In this document: positions 10,830 to 21,568 of the stretch, one piece after another | Layout: each line of letters opens with the position of its first letter | How positions within the stretch are numbered: the stretch's first letter is position 1 | Program-made: the position numbers and the translations under genes | Source of the DNA: Isoetes taiwanensis | Taxonomy: Eukaryota > Streptophyta > Lycopodiopsida > Isoetales > Isoetaceae | Assembly: GCA_021234155.1 (NCBI GenBank) | Contig: JAJEKV010000005.1 | Location: 6,119,216 to 6,183,215, forward strand | DNA: 64,000 nt | Direction: 5' to 3' | Notes under the pieces: model-generated | What the model was told of the DNA's origin: nothing | What the model saw: the letters and a program-made list of their open reading frames with translations, nothing else | Database searches by the model: none

Positions 10830-11177
10830 TGTCAAGGTTGCACCAAGAAAGGGAGAGAAGGGGATGCACACCAATATCCGAGAGCGCAAGCTCCCAAAAC
10901 AAAGGCAAATTGGAATTGTATTGAACGTATGTATGAATACAAGATATAAAAAGGGGCAGTAAATAATAACTGCTCCCGTTACCAACCACACATAATTATG
11001 TCGTAACTAATTAAGGCAAGTAGGTGCCGTAGCTAATTAAGGCAAGTGGATGGGCTGGTGTAGGTGCTGATGAAGTGCTGATTCAGCACATAGTCAGCAC
11101 CTATGTGCTGAGTGCTGTCAGTGCTGTCAAGCATGTCTAGCAGCAAGATGGTGATCTCGATATCATATATCTCGACA
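10830..11177 (-). repeat. 5' LTR of copia element 1
   Basis: 348 bp with the same ends as the left LTR. The two differ mainly by the 16-bp indel near 10839 and one C/T at the ATGCCG/ATGTCG site, so the insertion is young compared with its host element. Confidence 0.95.
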
Positions 11178-11182
11178 AGAAA

Positions 11183-12100
11183 AAGTATGGAAGCATGCAA
11201 ACTATTACTGAAGCACCAGAGAGTTTTCATGCAAATTTGATAAAGCAGCCACCAAGAAATCTGAGGTAAATTGACTAACCATTGGTTATCGAACTTAGGG
11301 TTTAAGTTTGAAGTAATATTTTTTTAATTTGATACATATGCTTGTCTATGAGTATGTGTTTAATTATTTGAATGGATTGATGAATTTAGTCTCTAGTAAG
11401 AGGGGGGAAAACACCTTTCCTTTTCAAGTTGGATTGGAATACTCAATTTGACTGATCAAAAAGGGAACCTTTCTTGTTCAAGTTGGACTAGATAGATCAA
11501 CTTGAAAGATCAAGAAGGGGTTCTTTTTGTTCAAGGGAAACTTACTTGAAGGATTGGAAAGAATCAGTTTTCTCATTATATGCTAGTCTTCGCATGCTAG
11601 AAGTGAAGAGGGAATATTCTCAAGGAGATCTAAGATGATCAAACTTGAGAAGGGAAGAACTAATATATATTTCAAAGTTTGTTATTCTATTCTATTCTTT
11701 CATATTATGGATGATCGGGAAAGATTGATCTTGAAAAATGAAGGATTGATATGGTCCGGGCTTGAGGGAGTGGTCCATTGTGAAAGAGTTGAAGAACCAA
11801 GGGCAAGGCTATGTAAAAATATTCCAAAGGCAAAATTATCTTAGAATCTTTTGAGTTAAAGTTATAACTTATTTCTAAGAAGAAGAAGACACTTTTTCTT
11901 AAAGGTTGCTAAGCCTTATTCAAAAAGGCATATTTAGGGCGATTATATATTAGGGGAAAGGGCGACTAGATAGAAAGCATTAATCAGATAATAGGAGTGG
12001 GCGACCAGGCGACTAACATAGATAGTCTGCACCGCTATAGGGTAGTGAGTTCTTGAAGGAGAAGATGATGTGGCAGATCATTTCCTTTGCCAGGTGTGAC
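11183..12100 (+). other. Internal remains of the old LTR element right of copia 1
   Basis: No coding frame is recognisable. 11440-11560 contains three loose copies of a TTTTCAAGTTGGA..AATACTCAACTTGA..GATCAA-type segment. 11630-11850 has a 69-codon frame without family resemblance. The right LTR copy follows. Confidence 0.4.
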
Positions 12101-12410
12101 TATCACAACTAGCAGCAAGATTCCAACTATTCTAGTCTCACATATAGCTTCTTGTTTATAAGCTAGTTAAACATTAAATATATACCAGATTGGAGGCTAT
12201 GGAAGCTTTATCACAATGATGATCATATCCTAAAGCCATAAGTTGTAGCCTTGTTCTATAACCCTTTTGGGGTGGATCTCATTAGGTGTAAAAGTTCTCA
12301 TGCCATATCAATTTCTTTTGAAGATCCAGAAGTGCCTTTTATTCCATTCAAGTTATGATTTCAATTTCTTTCAAGTGTCTATCAAGATCTTACATATTCA
12401 TATCGATATG
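12101..12410 (+). repeat. Diverged right LTR copy of the old LTR element
   Basis: It parallels 4938-5234 over its whole length: TATCACAACTAGCAGC, CTCACATATAGC, GGAAGCTTTATCACA, AAAGTTCTCATGCCATATCA and GTGTCTATCAAGATCTTACAT. Identity looks moderate, so this pair is much older than either copia element. Confidence 0.55.
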
Positions 12411-12419
12411 GTGCTCTGG

Positions 12420-12660
12420 GGTATCCCTACAATCTTTATTGGATATGATAAAGTGAAAGCCAAATACTATGTTTTAAATCTCAATATTATTAAAGATAGA
12501 CATTGGCCTTTTAACACTAGAGTCATTATATTATGTACCAAAAAAAGGATATATTTGTATTGTTCACTTTATAATTCATATAAATCGAAGATTCAACATC
12601 AGTCAAACCTTTATTACATGTCAAAGTTGCATAGGAAAAATGCATAGAAATCCATCGGTC
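12420..12660 (+). pseudogene. Possible copia integrase C-terminal scrap
   Basis: One frame reads GIPTIFIGYDKVKAKYYVLN, which resembles the copia integrase C-terminal pattern (IFIGY..xxKgYrvyn). No other copia motif adjoins it, so the call is weak. Confidence 0.25.
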
Positions 12661-12719
12661 CCCCTTCTTGAGAGTTATGCTTATGTAAACCTAAAGGGGT
12701 CAAGTCAATTTTGCTTCAA

Positions 12720-13394
12720 CAACCCAATCAGGTTTTCTTCCAAAACGATGCATTCTGAACAACGTTGCTGCTGCTTATGAGGGAATTTATTGGGCACGTA
12801 AGCAAAACCTTCCAGTTGTATACCTTAAGCTTGATTTTGCAAAGGCTTATGACAGTGTTAGCTGGGAATTCATGCGTCGATGTATGCTAAGACTAAAATT
12901 TGGGGAACAATTCACATCAGATATTATGAAGCTGCATGTCTCTGTTCGGGCGACTGTTATGTTCCATGGTGAGCCGTCAGATGCCTTCTCACTCGTCATG
13001 GTATTCGCCCGGGATGCCCTTTAGCATCACCGCTTTTCACAATTGTCGCAGAGGCGTTGTCGCAGTTATTCACCGTTGCAACCACAGAGGGACTTCTTCA
13101 TGGTCTTACAATGGAGGATGGTACACAAGAGGTTTGCAATCAATATGCAGATGACACGTTCCTCTTCCTAGAATGTTGAGAATCTTACAGATGCCAAATT
13201 GCTCTTAAACACTTTTTCACTAGCTTTCGGGGTCATTGTGGGGTGGCAGAATTGTACAATTTTATGGACATTAGATACTCCGACTCCGGCGTGTCTTCAT
13301 CATTATCCATGGACATTACTTACACATGGACAAGCCATCAAGTTGTTGGGGATTCCAGCTGGCATCCATGTTACTATGGGAGCTACATGGGAGG
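12720..13394 (+). pseudogene. L1-type LINE reverse transcriptase, upstream part (segment A)
   Basis: Several frames together give the RT motifs in order: LDFAKAYDSVSWEFM (motif with the first catalytic Asp) from about 12829, GIRPGCPLASPLFTIVAEAL (12990-13060) and NQYADDTFLFLE (YADD box, about 13140-13170), then LLNTFSLAFGV and LLGIPAGIHVTMGATWE. Frameshifts and stops separate the pieces. After 13394 the reading breaks off. The continuation is found on the opposite strand at 15928 and below, joined by an exact 60-bp inverted repeat. Confidence 0.85.
13335..13394 (+). repeat. 60-bp inverted repeat, left copy
   Basis: Identical over all 60 bases to the reverse complement of 15929-15988. Both sides differ beyond these limits. 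It encodes LLGIPAGIHVTMGATWE of the LINE RT and marks an inversion breakpoint. Confidence 0.95.
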
Positions 13395-15928
13395 CTTAAA
13401 CTGGAAAGTATTATTAAATGCATACAAAATGCAATGTTGGGGAAGTGGAAAATAAGCTAAACCAATATGATATTAAACTTGAACGACCATTAAAGAGGAC
13501 TCCTGTGATGAATATACCAAATTGTTACATGGAAAATGCAACCAACCTGAATGAGAATGAGAATGCTCAAGGATCTTGCAAGGATCCAATCCCAAACCAA
13601 AGTGCCTCTTGAGACGAAGGCCTTTAAGATAAATAACACAAAATGTTTAGGTGCATTCTAATGCCAAATATTAGAAACCGCAAACCGTAACAATGCAAGA
13701 AAACCTACTCGACAGCTTAAGGCTACCATTTAGATGGAGCTATTTTGAAACAGGAGCTTCATCCATCCATATCTTCTGCAGGCCGAAATGGAATGGAATG
13801 CAAAAACACCAGTCCCTCAGCTTATTTTGCAGATTAAACATGGCAATCTGAACTGGCATGCTTAGAAAGAGGTCTACATGAAATGTAATGGATGCATCAG
13901 AAACGAATTGCAGCTTAGAAATTATCAAAACGGCCTCGTGCAAAAACGTCTTTCAAGGCAAATAATCTTGAATCCTGAACGGTAAATATTTATACATGCT
14001 TGCCCAAGAGAGTAAAAAGGAATAGGAATTCCGTTGCTTGCAATGCCATACCAGCATGAGTTCAAGAAGTACTCTAAAGAAAGCCTAGACTTGTAGAAGC
14101 ACCTATTTTTTCAGCTCGGGAATCTTCAAAATCTTGGCAACAAAGACGCACAAATCAAAATCAACAAAGAAAAATTGACTTCGAAAATGGCACGAAGCAT
14201 TCAAATTTAGTAACGTACCCACATTCCACAGATTTTGATTGCTTTTCCTGCTTTCGAGTATCACCTGTCGTCTCATGTCATCAAATCGGTCTTCTGTTGC
14301 ATCAGCTCCTCTATTCTGCTTTCTTTTCACGATTCATTCAATAATCGATTTTCTTCCCCTGTTGATCTTCAAAACCAAGTCTCCTTTTTTTTAAAAGCCG
14401 CTTTCAAGGTCAAGTATGCTGCAGTGGGCTTGCAACAACCGCTTCTTGCTTAATCACAATGAGGAAGGAAGGAAAAAAAATACATGGCCAGGATGCAAGA
14501 AGAAATGGGAACAGAAGAATGTGTTTTGCTATTCAAAAATCATTCTCGTCCCTGGAATCGTCTATGCGAAATGACAAATCCAAGACAAATCTTGCTAAAA
14601 TAACTTATACAGAAATGGATAGATGAAGCAAAAAAGAGGAAACCGGACTAAAAAACGAAAGGGGAAAGAAGATAATGCAAGGAGGAGCCGATTGATGCAG
14701 ATCTGGTGCCATGGAAAAGATTGTGAAAAGAAGGACCTAAAAAATTGAGGTCTGAGAAGCAACCCATTCGAGATAAAGGCAAGCCAAATGCCGCACATCG
14801 CCCTGTGCAAGGGAAAAAAGATATGCAAGTTTTGTCTGCCATAATCGGGATGGAAGAAAAGAAATCCGAATGCAAGTTCCATCCGCCATCACCAATCCTA
14901 CTGTGTAGTAACAAAAAACCCAGTTGCTGCATGCAATAAGCCTACCAGAGTATCTCCATAATCAAAGGTCTGGCAGCAAAAGCTTTAAAAATTTTGAGAT
15001 ATGGAGTGAAGATTTTCTGTCCGACTTCGGCATCGCTCATTAAACTGAGGAATGAAAAAACGGATGGATTAGTTTGAACGACCCCATAATTACATGCCGA
15101 CTCCTCTTGCTTTTGCCATGATAGCCGTGTAATAAAGAAACAGAGCATTAAGAATAGTAAAACATTGGTGGGAGGGTGAAGTTTGCCGAAAAAAAACGTT
15201 TGGCCGGAAAATGCATTTTGTGCTCCAAAAGTCACATCTTGAAAAGGGCACACCGGGATCAGCCAAAACCCCAAGAAACATTTTAAGTAAGTAGATCTAT
15301 GACTCCTGTCTTCTCGTAACGTGCTCTCTCCTCCATGCTTCTTCCCTTCACTGGCCTGCACAAGTAGCACATTACGTTATTTAAGTCTCCAATAGGGTGT
15401 GGATGGAGGGGCATGGCCAGAAAAGATGTTTGACTGCCTCCCATGCTGTCAACAAGCCACACAAAAATAGAGAAGCACTTGGAAAAGGTTGCAGAGTCTG
15501 AAATAATGCCCAAGGTAGGACTGATTTGATAGCCTTTTTGCCTATAGGGATACAGTGACCAAGAGCTTGTTTAAGAAGGCGTAAACCAGGAGAGTCATCT
15601 TCACCATTCAGAAGCCTCCAAATGAACTTTGAAATAAGGACTTTGCTCTGTAGTGAGAAGTCCATCATACCCAGACCACCTGCCCATTTTGGAAGAATGC
15701 ACTTCGAACAAGCCACCTTAATCACATCACCTTCTTCAGCACCCGCCCATATAAAGTTCCAAACTATTGCAATGAGCTCACGTACTTTGATCTGTGGGAC
15801 TAGTAGAAAGGATGCCATATAAACATGGGTACTACTAAAAACTGACTTAGCCACTGTAATGCGACTCGGAAGAGACAACTTTGCGGTGGACCAGCAGAAA
15901 AAGTGCTTCTCCAAACCCTTAATGATCT
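13395..15928 (-). mobile_element. Inverted middle part of the L1-type LINE (segment B)
   Basis: Read on the minus strand from 15928, the RT frame continues from GATWE into EIIKGLEKHFFCWSTAKLSL, a post-RT LINE region with IVWNFIWAG and LPKWAGGLGMMDFSLQSKVL, to about 15381. The open frame is 199 aa including the repeat. Past 15381 a second frame gives CFLGFWLIPVCPFQDVTFG (15300-15240). 13395-15000 has no motif that I recognise; short frames at 13740-13943 and 14103-14330 could be LINE, an inserted scrap or noise. Confidence 0.75.
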
Positions 15929-15988
15929 CCTCCCATGTAGCTCCCATAGTAACATGGATGCCAGCTGGAATCCCCAACAACTTGATGG
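15929..15988 (-). repeat. 60-bp inverted repeat, right copy
   Basis: Exact reverse complement of 13335-13394; right breakpoint of the LINE inversion. Confidence 0.95.
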
Positions 15989-16960
15989 ACTGGCAACATC
16001 AGTTCGTCCCCTTACACAGAGACGATAAGTTCTTGCAGGTGTTGTCTCTATTCAAGCATGGTATGAAGCGGGTCGCCTACTATCGTGGCCTGAATTTTAG
16101 GGAAAGTTCCTGCTCTCTCGTTGGAATGTGTCTCTATGGGAGAAGGTCGCAGAAAATTTGCCTCTTATAGTGCAAGTTGGTGTTGCTGAAAGGTGCCATG
16201 GGACTGTCATGAAAATATTCACAAAGGCAAGCACTTTATCAGATCAGTATATCGCCTTCTTCTAGCACCACAGCCCCTCCAGTTGCTAGATGGGTGGCAC
16301 CTACAGGTTCTACAGCTCACTTTGTGTCGTACATGGCGATGTCTTTAGGATAGGTTGCTCCACCCTAAAGTCTCTGTACTATGGTAGCAGGTTATCCACA
16401 GGTGCCTGCGTGTTAGTGCCTTCTGACATCGCTATGATCCTCGCATATCTGCAGTTGCCCGCTCTGCTTTTCAGATGTTGAGACTCTTGAGCATTGTCTC
16501 TTTGATTGTCCAGAGGTTCAATCAGCGTGGTCCTGACTACAAGGTTTGTTTAAGAGTACACATTGGACTGCCGATGCATCCTCCTGGCGTCTATCCCAAT
16601 GCACGGCCCCCAATCAAACAGAGGGCATTCCATCTTGATTCTGGTTGGCTCCTGGGGTCGATATGGGAGCGTCACAGACAACACATCTTTCAGGGCATTT
16701 ATTCATCTGCACGTGGTGTTATTATGGTGGCCCGAAAAAAGATACTGACAGCCTAAAGTGTTCCTCCCTTGAATCAGAAATGATGGAATGCATTTGTATT
16801 CAATATCTTTGAATTGATTCTTATCGTTAGTCTTCTATTCTAGAGTAAGTACATTGTGTTCCAGGCTCGTGCTCCTGTGGCATTTGTCTGAGCCTTGGGT
16901 AGAATTTTCCTTCTTTGTTGACGTTACTGATATTTGTTGTTCAGATGTTCTGTTACGTGA
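15989..16960 (+). pseudogene. L1-type LINE ORF2 C-terminal part (segment C) and 3' end
   Basis: In plus orientation, broken frames give WQHQFVPLHRDDKFLQVLSL (16000-16060) and, at 16470-16530, the zf-RVT motif VETLEHCLFDCPEVQSAWS. This is the CCHC-like finger at the ORF2 C-terminus of plant L1 elements. A Trp-rich stretch ending near 16755 follows, then a likely 3' UTR. It is the natural continuation of segment B before the inversion. Confidence 0.75.
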
Positions 16961-17019
16961 GCCACCCTTCGAGGTGGATATGTATTTTATGTAATGCTAT
17001 GTGCTTATATTTTATATGC

Positions 17020-17668
17020 TTCCGCAGGTAGGTAGATCTCGAGGGAGACAGGACGAATGACACGTCTATTTTTCCCCGTCAGGTTCTTGCCACAGTTAAG
17101 AATCTGATGATAGGTAGATGGCCTCATGTTAGCGGTTATGCACTGACAGGAGAGATGAACTCCAGTTCTATACGTGTGAGACACCGTATACGAGCAGGGG
17201 ACGTCACAGAGACCATTGAGCATTGCTTTTTTATGTGTGATCACCTCAAACATGTATGGAATTAGTTGTTCTCTCTTTTTCAAATTTCATTTACAAGTCA
17301 GCAAGTTCATTTGGCATTACCCAAGTACATGGACGGAGTTACAAAGCCCGGCTTTTCATCTTGCAGCAGGATGGTTGCTTTGGACTATCTGGAAAAGTCG
17401 AAGACTGGTAATCTTTAAAGGTTTGGATGTGGCAGGTAACCGTGTTCTTCAAGAAGCTCAAAGTCACATTGCTAAGTCGTACCATTATTCTTCACTTGCC
17501 CCTCGTGACAGACGATTGACCTTTGAGAAGTATTTGGGTGTGCACTCTTATGCTTAGGAAGGTTGCTCGGTGGCCTATGCTTATCCGCTGAGATTTTATT
17601 CCTATCTTTGCACTTATACTTGTATTTGACTCTTTGATTAAATAATAAGGTCTAACAAAAAAAAAAAC
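17020..17668 (+). pseudogene. Second L1-type LINE 3' end with poly(A)
   Basis: 5'-truncated copy. The zf-RVT finger reads RHRIRAGDVTETIEHCFFMC (17180-17240), then AAGWLLWTIWKSRRLVIFKG (17365-17425) and a stop at 17555-17557. A 100-base 3' UTR ends in a poly(A) run at about 17656-17667. The Trp-rich C-terminus is shared with 16560-16755 and 20690-20770. Confidence 0.8.
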
Positions 17669-19470
17669 CCCCCAGTCAAAACTAATTGATCTTAGAATTG
17701 CATCTGCTTCAGTCAATCCCTAAGCAGTCTGATCAATCTAGAGCAAACATTTCGCATTGCCAGGCTGGTACTTGATGTTTTTGGTCTTATTATTATTTTT
17801 CCACACCGTCAAATAGAATCTAGTGGACTTGAATTACTGAAACATGGAACTTGTAAACTGAATGAGTAGAACATTGGGTACTTATACCAAACTAGACCAA
17901 ATATATGTTCTAGAAAAAGCTTTTTGATGCATCAATGTAATATAACAAGAACGAATTCTAAGATCTTTAATTTCTTGTTCGCAATTTTACCAAAAGCATG
18001 CATCAATCTTTGCCTATCAATATGTCTTATGAACACGGATGAGCAGAGAACTAGCACTTTGGATGCATTGACACTAGATCATTATTCCAAACTATGCAAA
18101 TCATCATCTTAAAACACACGTGGTATTAATGCCTCATAGCCATCATTAATGTCATTGCCTGCTTTCTAAGGAGAGTGCCTAGGAGAACAAATTTAAAAGG
18201 TATATTTTCGTGCCCTGAATTTTATGCCTGTAAAAACAATCTATTACGCTTTATCTAATTTGCAAATTATGATCAAAATGGCAACTTTCTTTTGTCCTTG
18301 CATTTTATCTCTATTCTAGAGGATAGATGGTATTCACCTGTTTTCCTTTTTTCAGCTATAACCGAGCTATTTTATAGGAAAAATTTCCAGCATTTTTCCA
18401 TATATTAAGGAAGATTTCAGTAATTTACATTTACCAGAATACAAATAGCAATCATGTAGTAAGTGCACTCATTCACATGCTGATTACTCTCCTGAATCTG
18501 AGCTAAAAAATATTAATGCATTTTAGTGGCCTCTCGCATCATCTTGACAATATTAGACATATCCACAATGAGGAGTGCTTTCCTGTTCTAAAATTCAGCT
18601 GAAATGTATTCAGATGATGGAAGAAGAACCATTTTTGTCCCTTTCCTGTTTACACTTTGAAAGACAAAATTCAATGGCTATCATAGCAAAAGCTTACAAG
18701 TTTCTAACATGCATATGCTTAATAGCTCAAATAGTTACAGAAATAGCAGAAGTGTGGAGTATTTTTCCATGTTTCTTATTGTAAGAAAAATAGCACAACG
18801 TGCTTAAGTATATCAGCATAGAAACCTGTTATAGAGCCTGATATTTACCTTGGAAAACTTGCATTGAAAAAACTTTAACATACACTACCCAAATCGTATA
18901 GATTTAGCTTGCTTTCAGTTTGATATTTTGTCCTGGTCCAGCAAATCCATGCCATCATAGTTCTATATGTCATTTCACATCCATCTCATCTTTATTACCA
19001 AAAGAAATACAAGGAAAAGAAAGAAGAAGAGAGACTTTCGTACCTGCAGCCAACCAAAAACTTACTAGCGTAATAATGGTAATAAGTTTTTGGATCTCGG
19101 TTTATCATCGACCACTTCTTGCACCTCCCTTGTAGCCCATTAGTACAAGAATGAAAGAAACAAATCGATTTAATCAAGAAAATTGTAATACTCATTGCCT
19201 AAATATGTAATACACTACAATCATTTACTTACTGCTTTCGTTCCAACAGCTAATACCATCTATTAAATCAGTAAATAATAACACAGCAACTCTAGCAAAT
19301 CTGTTTCCATCTTTCCCTTCATATTTATAGCCTAAACCCAAGTAGACCTTGTATTTTGAAGTAGCTATTATCTACAGTAAAGAGTACTAGCTTGCTTATA
19401 ATTATAGGTTTATGCTTTCTGTTTAAAGATACTATTAAGCCAGAATTGGCTAAAGCTCCTAAGCACAAAT
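17669..19470. other. Intergenic, no gene seen
   Basis: AT-rich on both strands with only short random frames. No repeat unit, RNA gene or domain peptide was found. Confidence 0.5.
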
Positions 19471-19620
19471 AAAATGTATTATTATTTGCAGAATAATTTC
19501 AATCTTTATCATCTCAAAAAACAATGTAGATCACTGTATATTGATATTGATCAAACCAAAGCATGTTATATCAAGGGAAACTTATCTAAGGATACCTGTA
19601 TCTCGTCATGGTATCAGAGC
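19200..19620 (+). mobile_element. Copia-type LTR end with primer-binding site (truncated element)
   Basis: TGGTATCAGAGC at 19609-19620 is an exact initiator-Met primer-binding site, preceded by CTCGTCA, a normal LTR end. The region to its left should be the LTR, start not determined. To its right, only about 200 bases without gag motifs follow, so the element is truncated or a small non-autonomous one. Confidence 0.45.
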
Positions 19621-20491
19621 TACATTCCTCATGCATTTGAGTTTCAGGAACAAAAGATTTTTCTTATGCATTCCTTCCAGCCAATTCATATCACTGCTAT
19701 TTTCCTTGCTTCCAGAATCATCCATAAGCGCCCTTTTGCTGCCTCCAGCATTACTAGGGACTTGCAAATTTGCCATGTTATTCTCAGCCAGATAGCATTG
19801 TAACTCAAACTAAGAGCTCATCAAATTCGTCTTCACTGCACTGATAGAGTAACCGTCTGAATCGAACTCTTTGTCCATTTTTAGAGAGAGGACTAGAAAA
19901 AAGAGGACAAAAAATCCTTTTCCGTGCCAGTGATATGCGAACCAAGGAGGTCTGCCGAAAAGGTTCTGGACTTGATTCAAGGCTCAGATTTGCTCTAGGG
20001 TATAGTACCTTTTGCGTGAGAAGCAGTTCTAAATCCTTTGTAAATCTATGCAATGGGTTGTTCCACTTGTGTGATCGCTCCATTTGTCCTTAAATCTAGT
20101 CAGGCCAGCACTCAACCGGCATCAAACGGCATGTGCGGATCTACATTATGTCTCCAGCTACTCGAGACCTAAAACATCAGGTTTGTTTTTTTTTTTTTAA
20201 CTGGTAAAGAATTCGCTACCAATGGTCCTAACTCCTGGCTACTAGCTATGTTCATTCTCTTGACCATGCAACTATACATTCAATGTAAACAATTTAACTT
20301 AAGTTCCCAACCCATGCTATAAAATTCTTCTTTGCTATTTTTATTTTTATTTTACACCTAACTCTTTAGGCCACACCGTATACTAGACGTTTGCACTCCC
20401 AAATCCCTCAACTCGGCACAATTTGATCCTGGTAAGCTTACCCTTGCTAGGTAGTATTTTCTCATCATTTACCCGTTGAATGACATTAAAA

Positions 20492-20556
20492 AAACACGCA
20501 CGCATGCACGCATGCATGCCCACACGCACATGTGTGCGTGCACATACACACACAAA
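20492..20556. repeat. CA/CATG-type microsatellite
   Basis: Alternating purine-pyrimidine run of GCACGCATGCACGCATGCAT and CACACACAAAAC type, 65 bp. Confidence 0.85.
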
Positions 20557-20559
20557 ACT

Positions 20560-20981
20560 ATTATGTAAAGAACTGAAACTATTTTCGACTCTCTCATGGG
20601 ATTGGGTCAGAGCATTGTTCTGGATCAGGATGTGTAGCCAGAAGATACTTCTTCATGTGTTTCCAGCTTCATGGTCCTCTCCTAAGAAGCAAGCTTTCTA
20701 TCTGTGTAAGGCATGGTTGGTTTGGTTGATTTGGAAACGACGTCGTTTATGGATTTTTCAAGGGATTCAGCAACCTTCAGCCTCTCTAGTTCCACGACTT
20801 AGACATAAGCTATTCCAGAGTTTTCTTGTGAGAGGAGACAAAGTTTTGCATTTGGCGATTTTGCACATCGTAAATGCAAATGGGGAGTTTGTACAGTGAT
20901 AACTAGAGGTGATTGGAAGTTTACGCACTAGTTTTTTAGTATGGAGTGCTGAGGTGTCTTTGTCTCTTCGGGGCATTCTTT
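20560..20981 (+). pseudogene. Third L1-type LINE 3' end, split by copia 2
   Basis: A frame open to 20899 has WSSPKKQAFYLCKAWLVWLI and WKRRRLWIFQGIQ, the same Trp/Arg-rich C-terminus as at 17365-17425. The 3' UTR continues to 20981. After the copia element it resumes at 26804 and ends near 26875 in an A-rich run (CTTCAAAAAGAAAAA). 5'-truncated and without RT. Confidence 0.7.
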
Positions 20982-21546
20982 TGTTGGAAGAAAATGGTTC
21001 TTTCAAGTCATCTGAGATCTGGGAGACTAGCACATAATACAAGGTTGCACAGATACAGACATAACACTATGGGGTACATGGCAAATACAGGTTGAAGACA
21101 TCAAAACAACTAGAGCATTCATAATCTATGGTTTATATAACATAGGTTATTTCTTACTGGTTGAATTATAAAACCATTGAAGTTAAATATTATTCTAGGG
21201 TTCAAATCGGTGGAGGGAATATCGGTTTGAATATAGGAAAATAGTTGAAGAGTCAAGCACCGAGTTGCTATCGCTATGGAGACTGCAAAGTGGCCGGATC
21301 TGCACCATTCGGTGAGGTCTGGCCCTATAAATCAAGATGGAAATTGAAGAAATGTGAAGCTGGTGAAGACACAAATGTATATGATGTTGTATGCTTGTGT
21401 TCTCGGTTAACAAGCTACAGTAGTTGAGATAAAAGCCAAATGAACAGTGTTATAATTATATTCAATTGATACACCATTGCTTATTTCAAGTCTAGTTAGT
21501 CATAAGCTTTATAGAAATTGGTTGTTTAACGTTTGAATCTATTTCA
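20982..21546 (+). repeat. 5' LTR of copia element 2
   Basis: 565 bp, TG...CA ends. It lacks the ~34 bp (around TTCAATGGTAGAAGTTCAATGG) found in the right copy. Confidence 0.95.
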
Positions 21547-21547
21547 A

Positions 21548-21560
21548 TTGGTATCAGAGC
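21548..21560 (+). other. Primer-binding site of copia element 2
   Basis: TTGGTATCAGAGC starts one base after the LTR end; it matches the initiator-Met tRNA 3' end. Confidence 0.9.
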
Positions 21561-21568
21561 TAACAACT

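Larger units (their letters stand above)
6177..11182 (-). mobile_element. Ty1/copia retrotransposon 1 (with flanking TSD AGAAA)
   Basis: The element itself is 6182-11177 (4996 bp), in minus orientation. Evidence: two near-identical LTRs (6182-6513, 332 bp; 10830-11177, 348 bp) starting TGTCGAGATA and ending TTGACA on the minus strand; a 5-bp target-site duplication AGAAA at 6177-6181 and 11178-11182; a primer-binding site TGGTATCAGAGC directly inside the right LTR; and a purine tract GAAGGAGGAG directly inside the left LTR. Gene order gag-PR, IN, RT-RNase H defines copia. Gag-PR is open, while IN and the IN-RT junction are broken by stops and frameshifts, so it cannot supply its own enzymes. 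It lies inside an older LTR element. Confidence 0.95.
4938..12420 (+). mobile_element. Old LTR retrotransposon (probably Ty3/gypsy), deleted inside and split by a copia insertion
   Basis: A ~297-bp stretch at 4938-5234 and a diverged copy at ~12101-12410 run parallel: both contain CTCACATATA, TTTATCACA, a (G/T)GGTGGAT block, AAAAGTTCT(T/C)ATGCCATATC and TCAAGTGTCTATCAAGAT-like motifs. They are read as the two LTRs. Directly after the left copy is TGGTATCGGAGCC (5237-5249), an initiator-Met tRNA primer-binding site. The internal part (5250-6176 plus 11183-12100) is under 2 kb and carries only gag remains with many stops. At about 6020-6070 one frame reads GCFICDGPHFKVEC, a Gag zinc knuckle of the gypsy type. 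The 5.0-kb copia element sits inside it. LTR ends are approximate and no TSD is clear. Confidence 0.6.

Noticed and set aside
13740-14453. Frames in the inverted LINE part as a separate gene
   Set aside because: A coiled-coil-like peptide is readable on the minus strand near 14250-14340, but stops occur on both sides, no splice model joins the pieces and no family is recognised.
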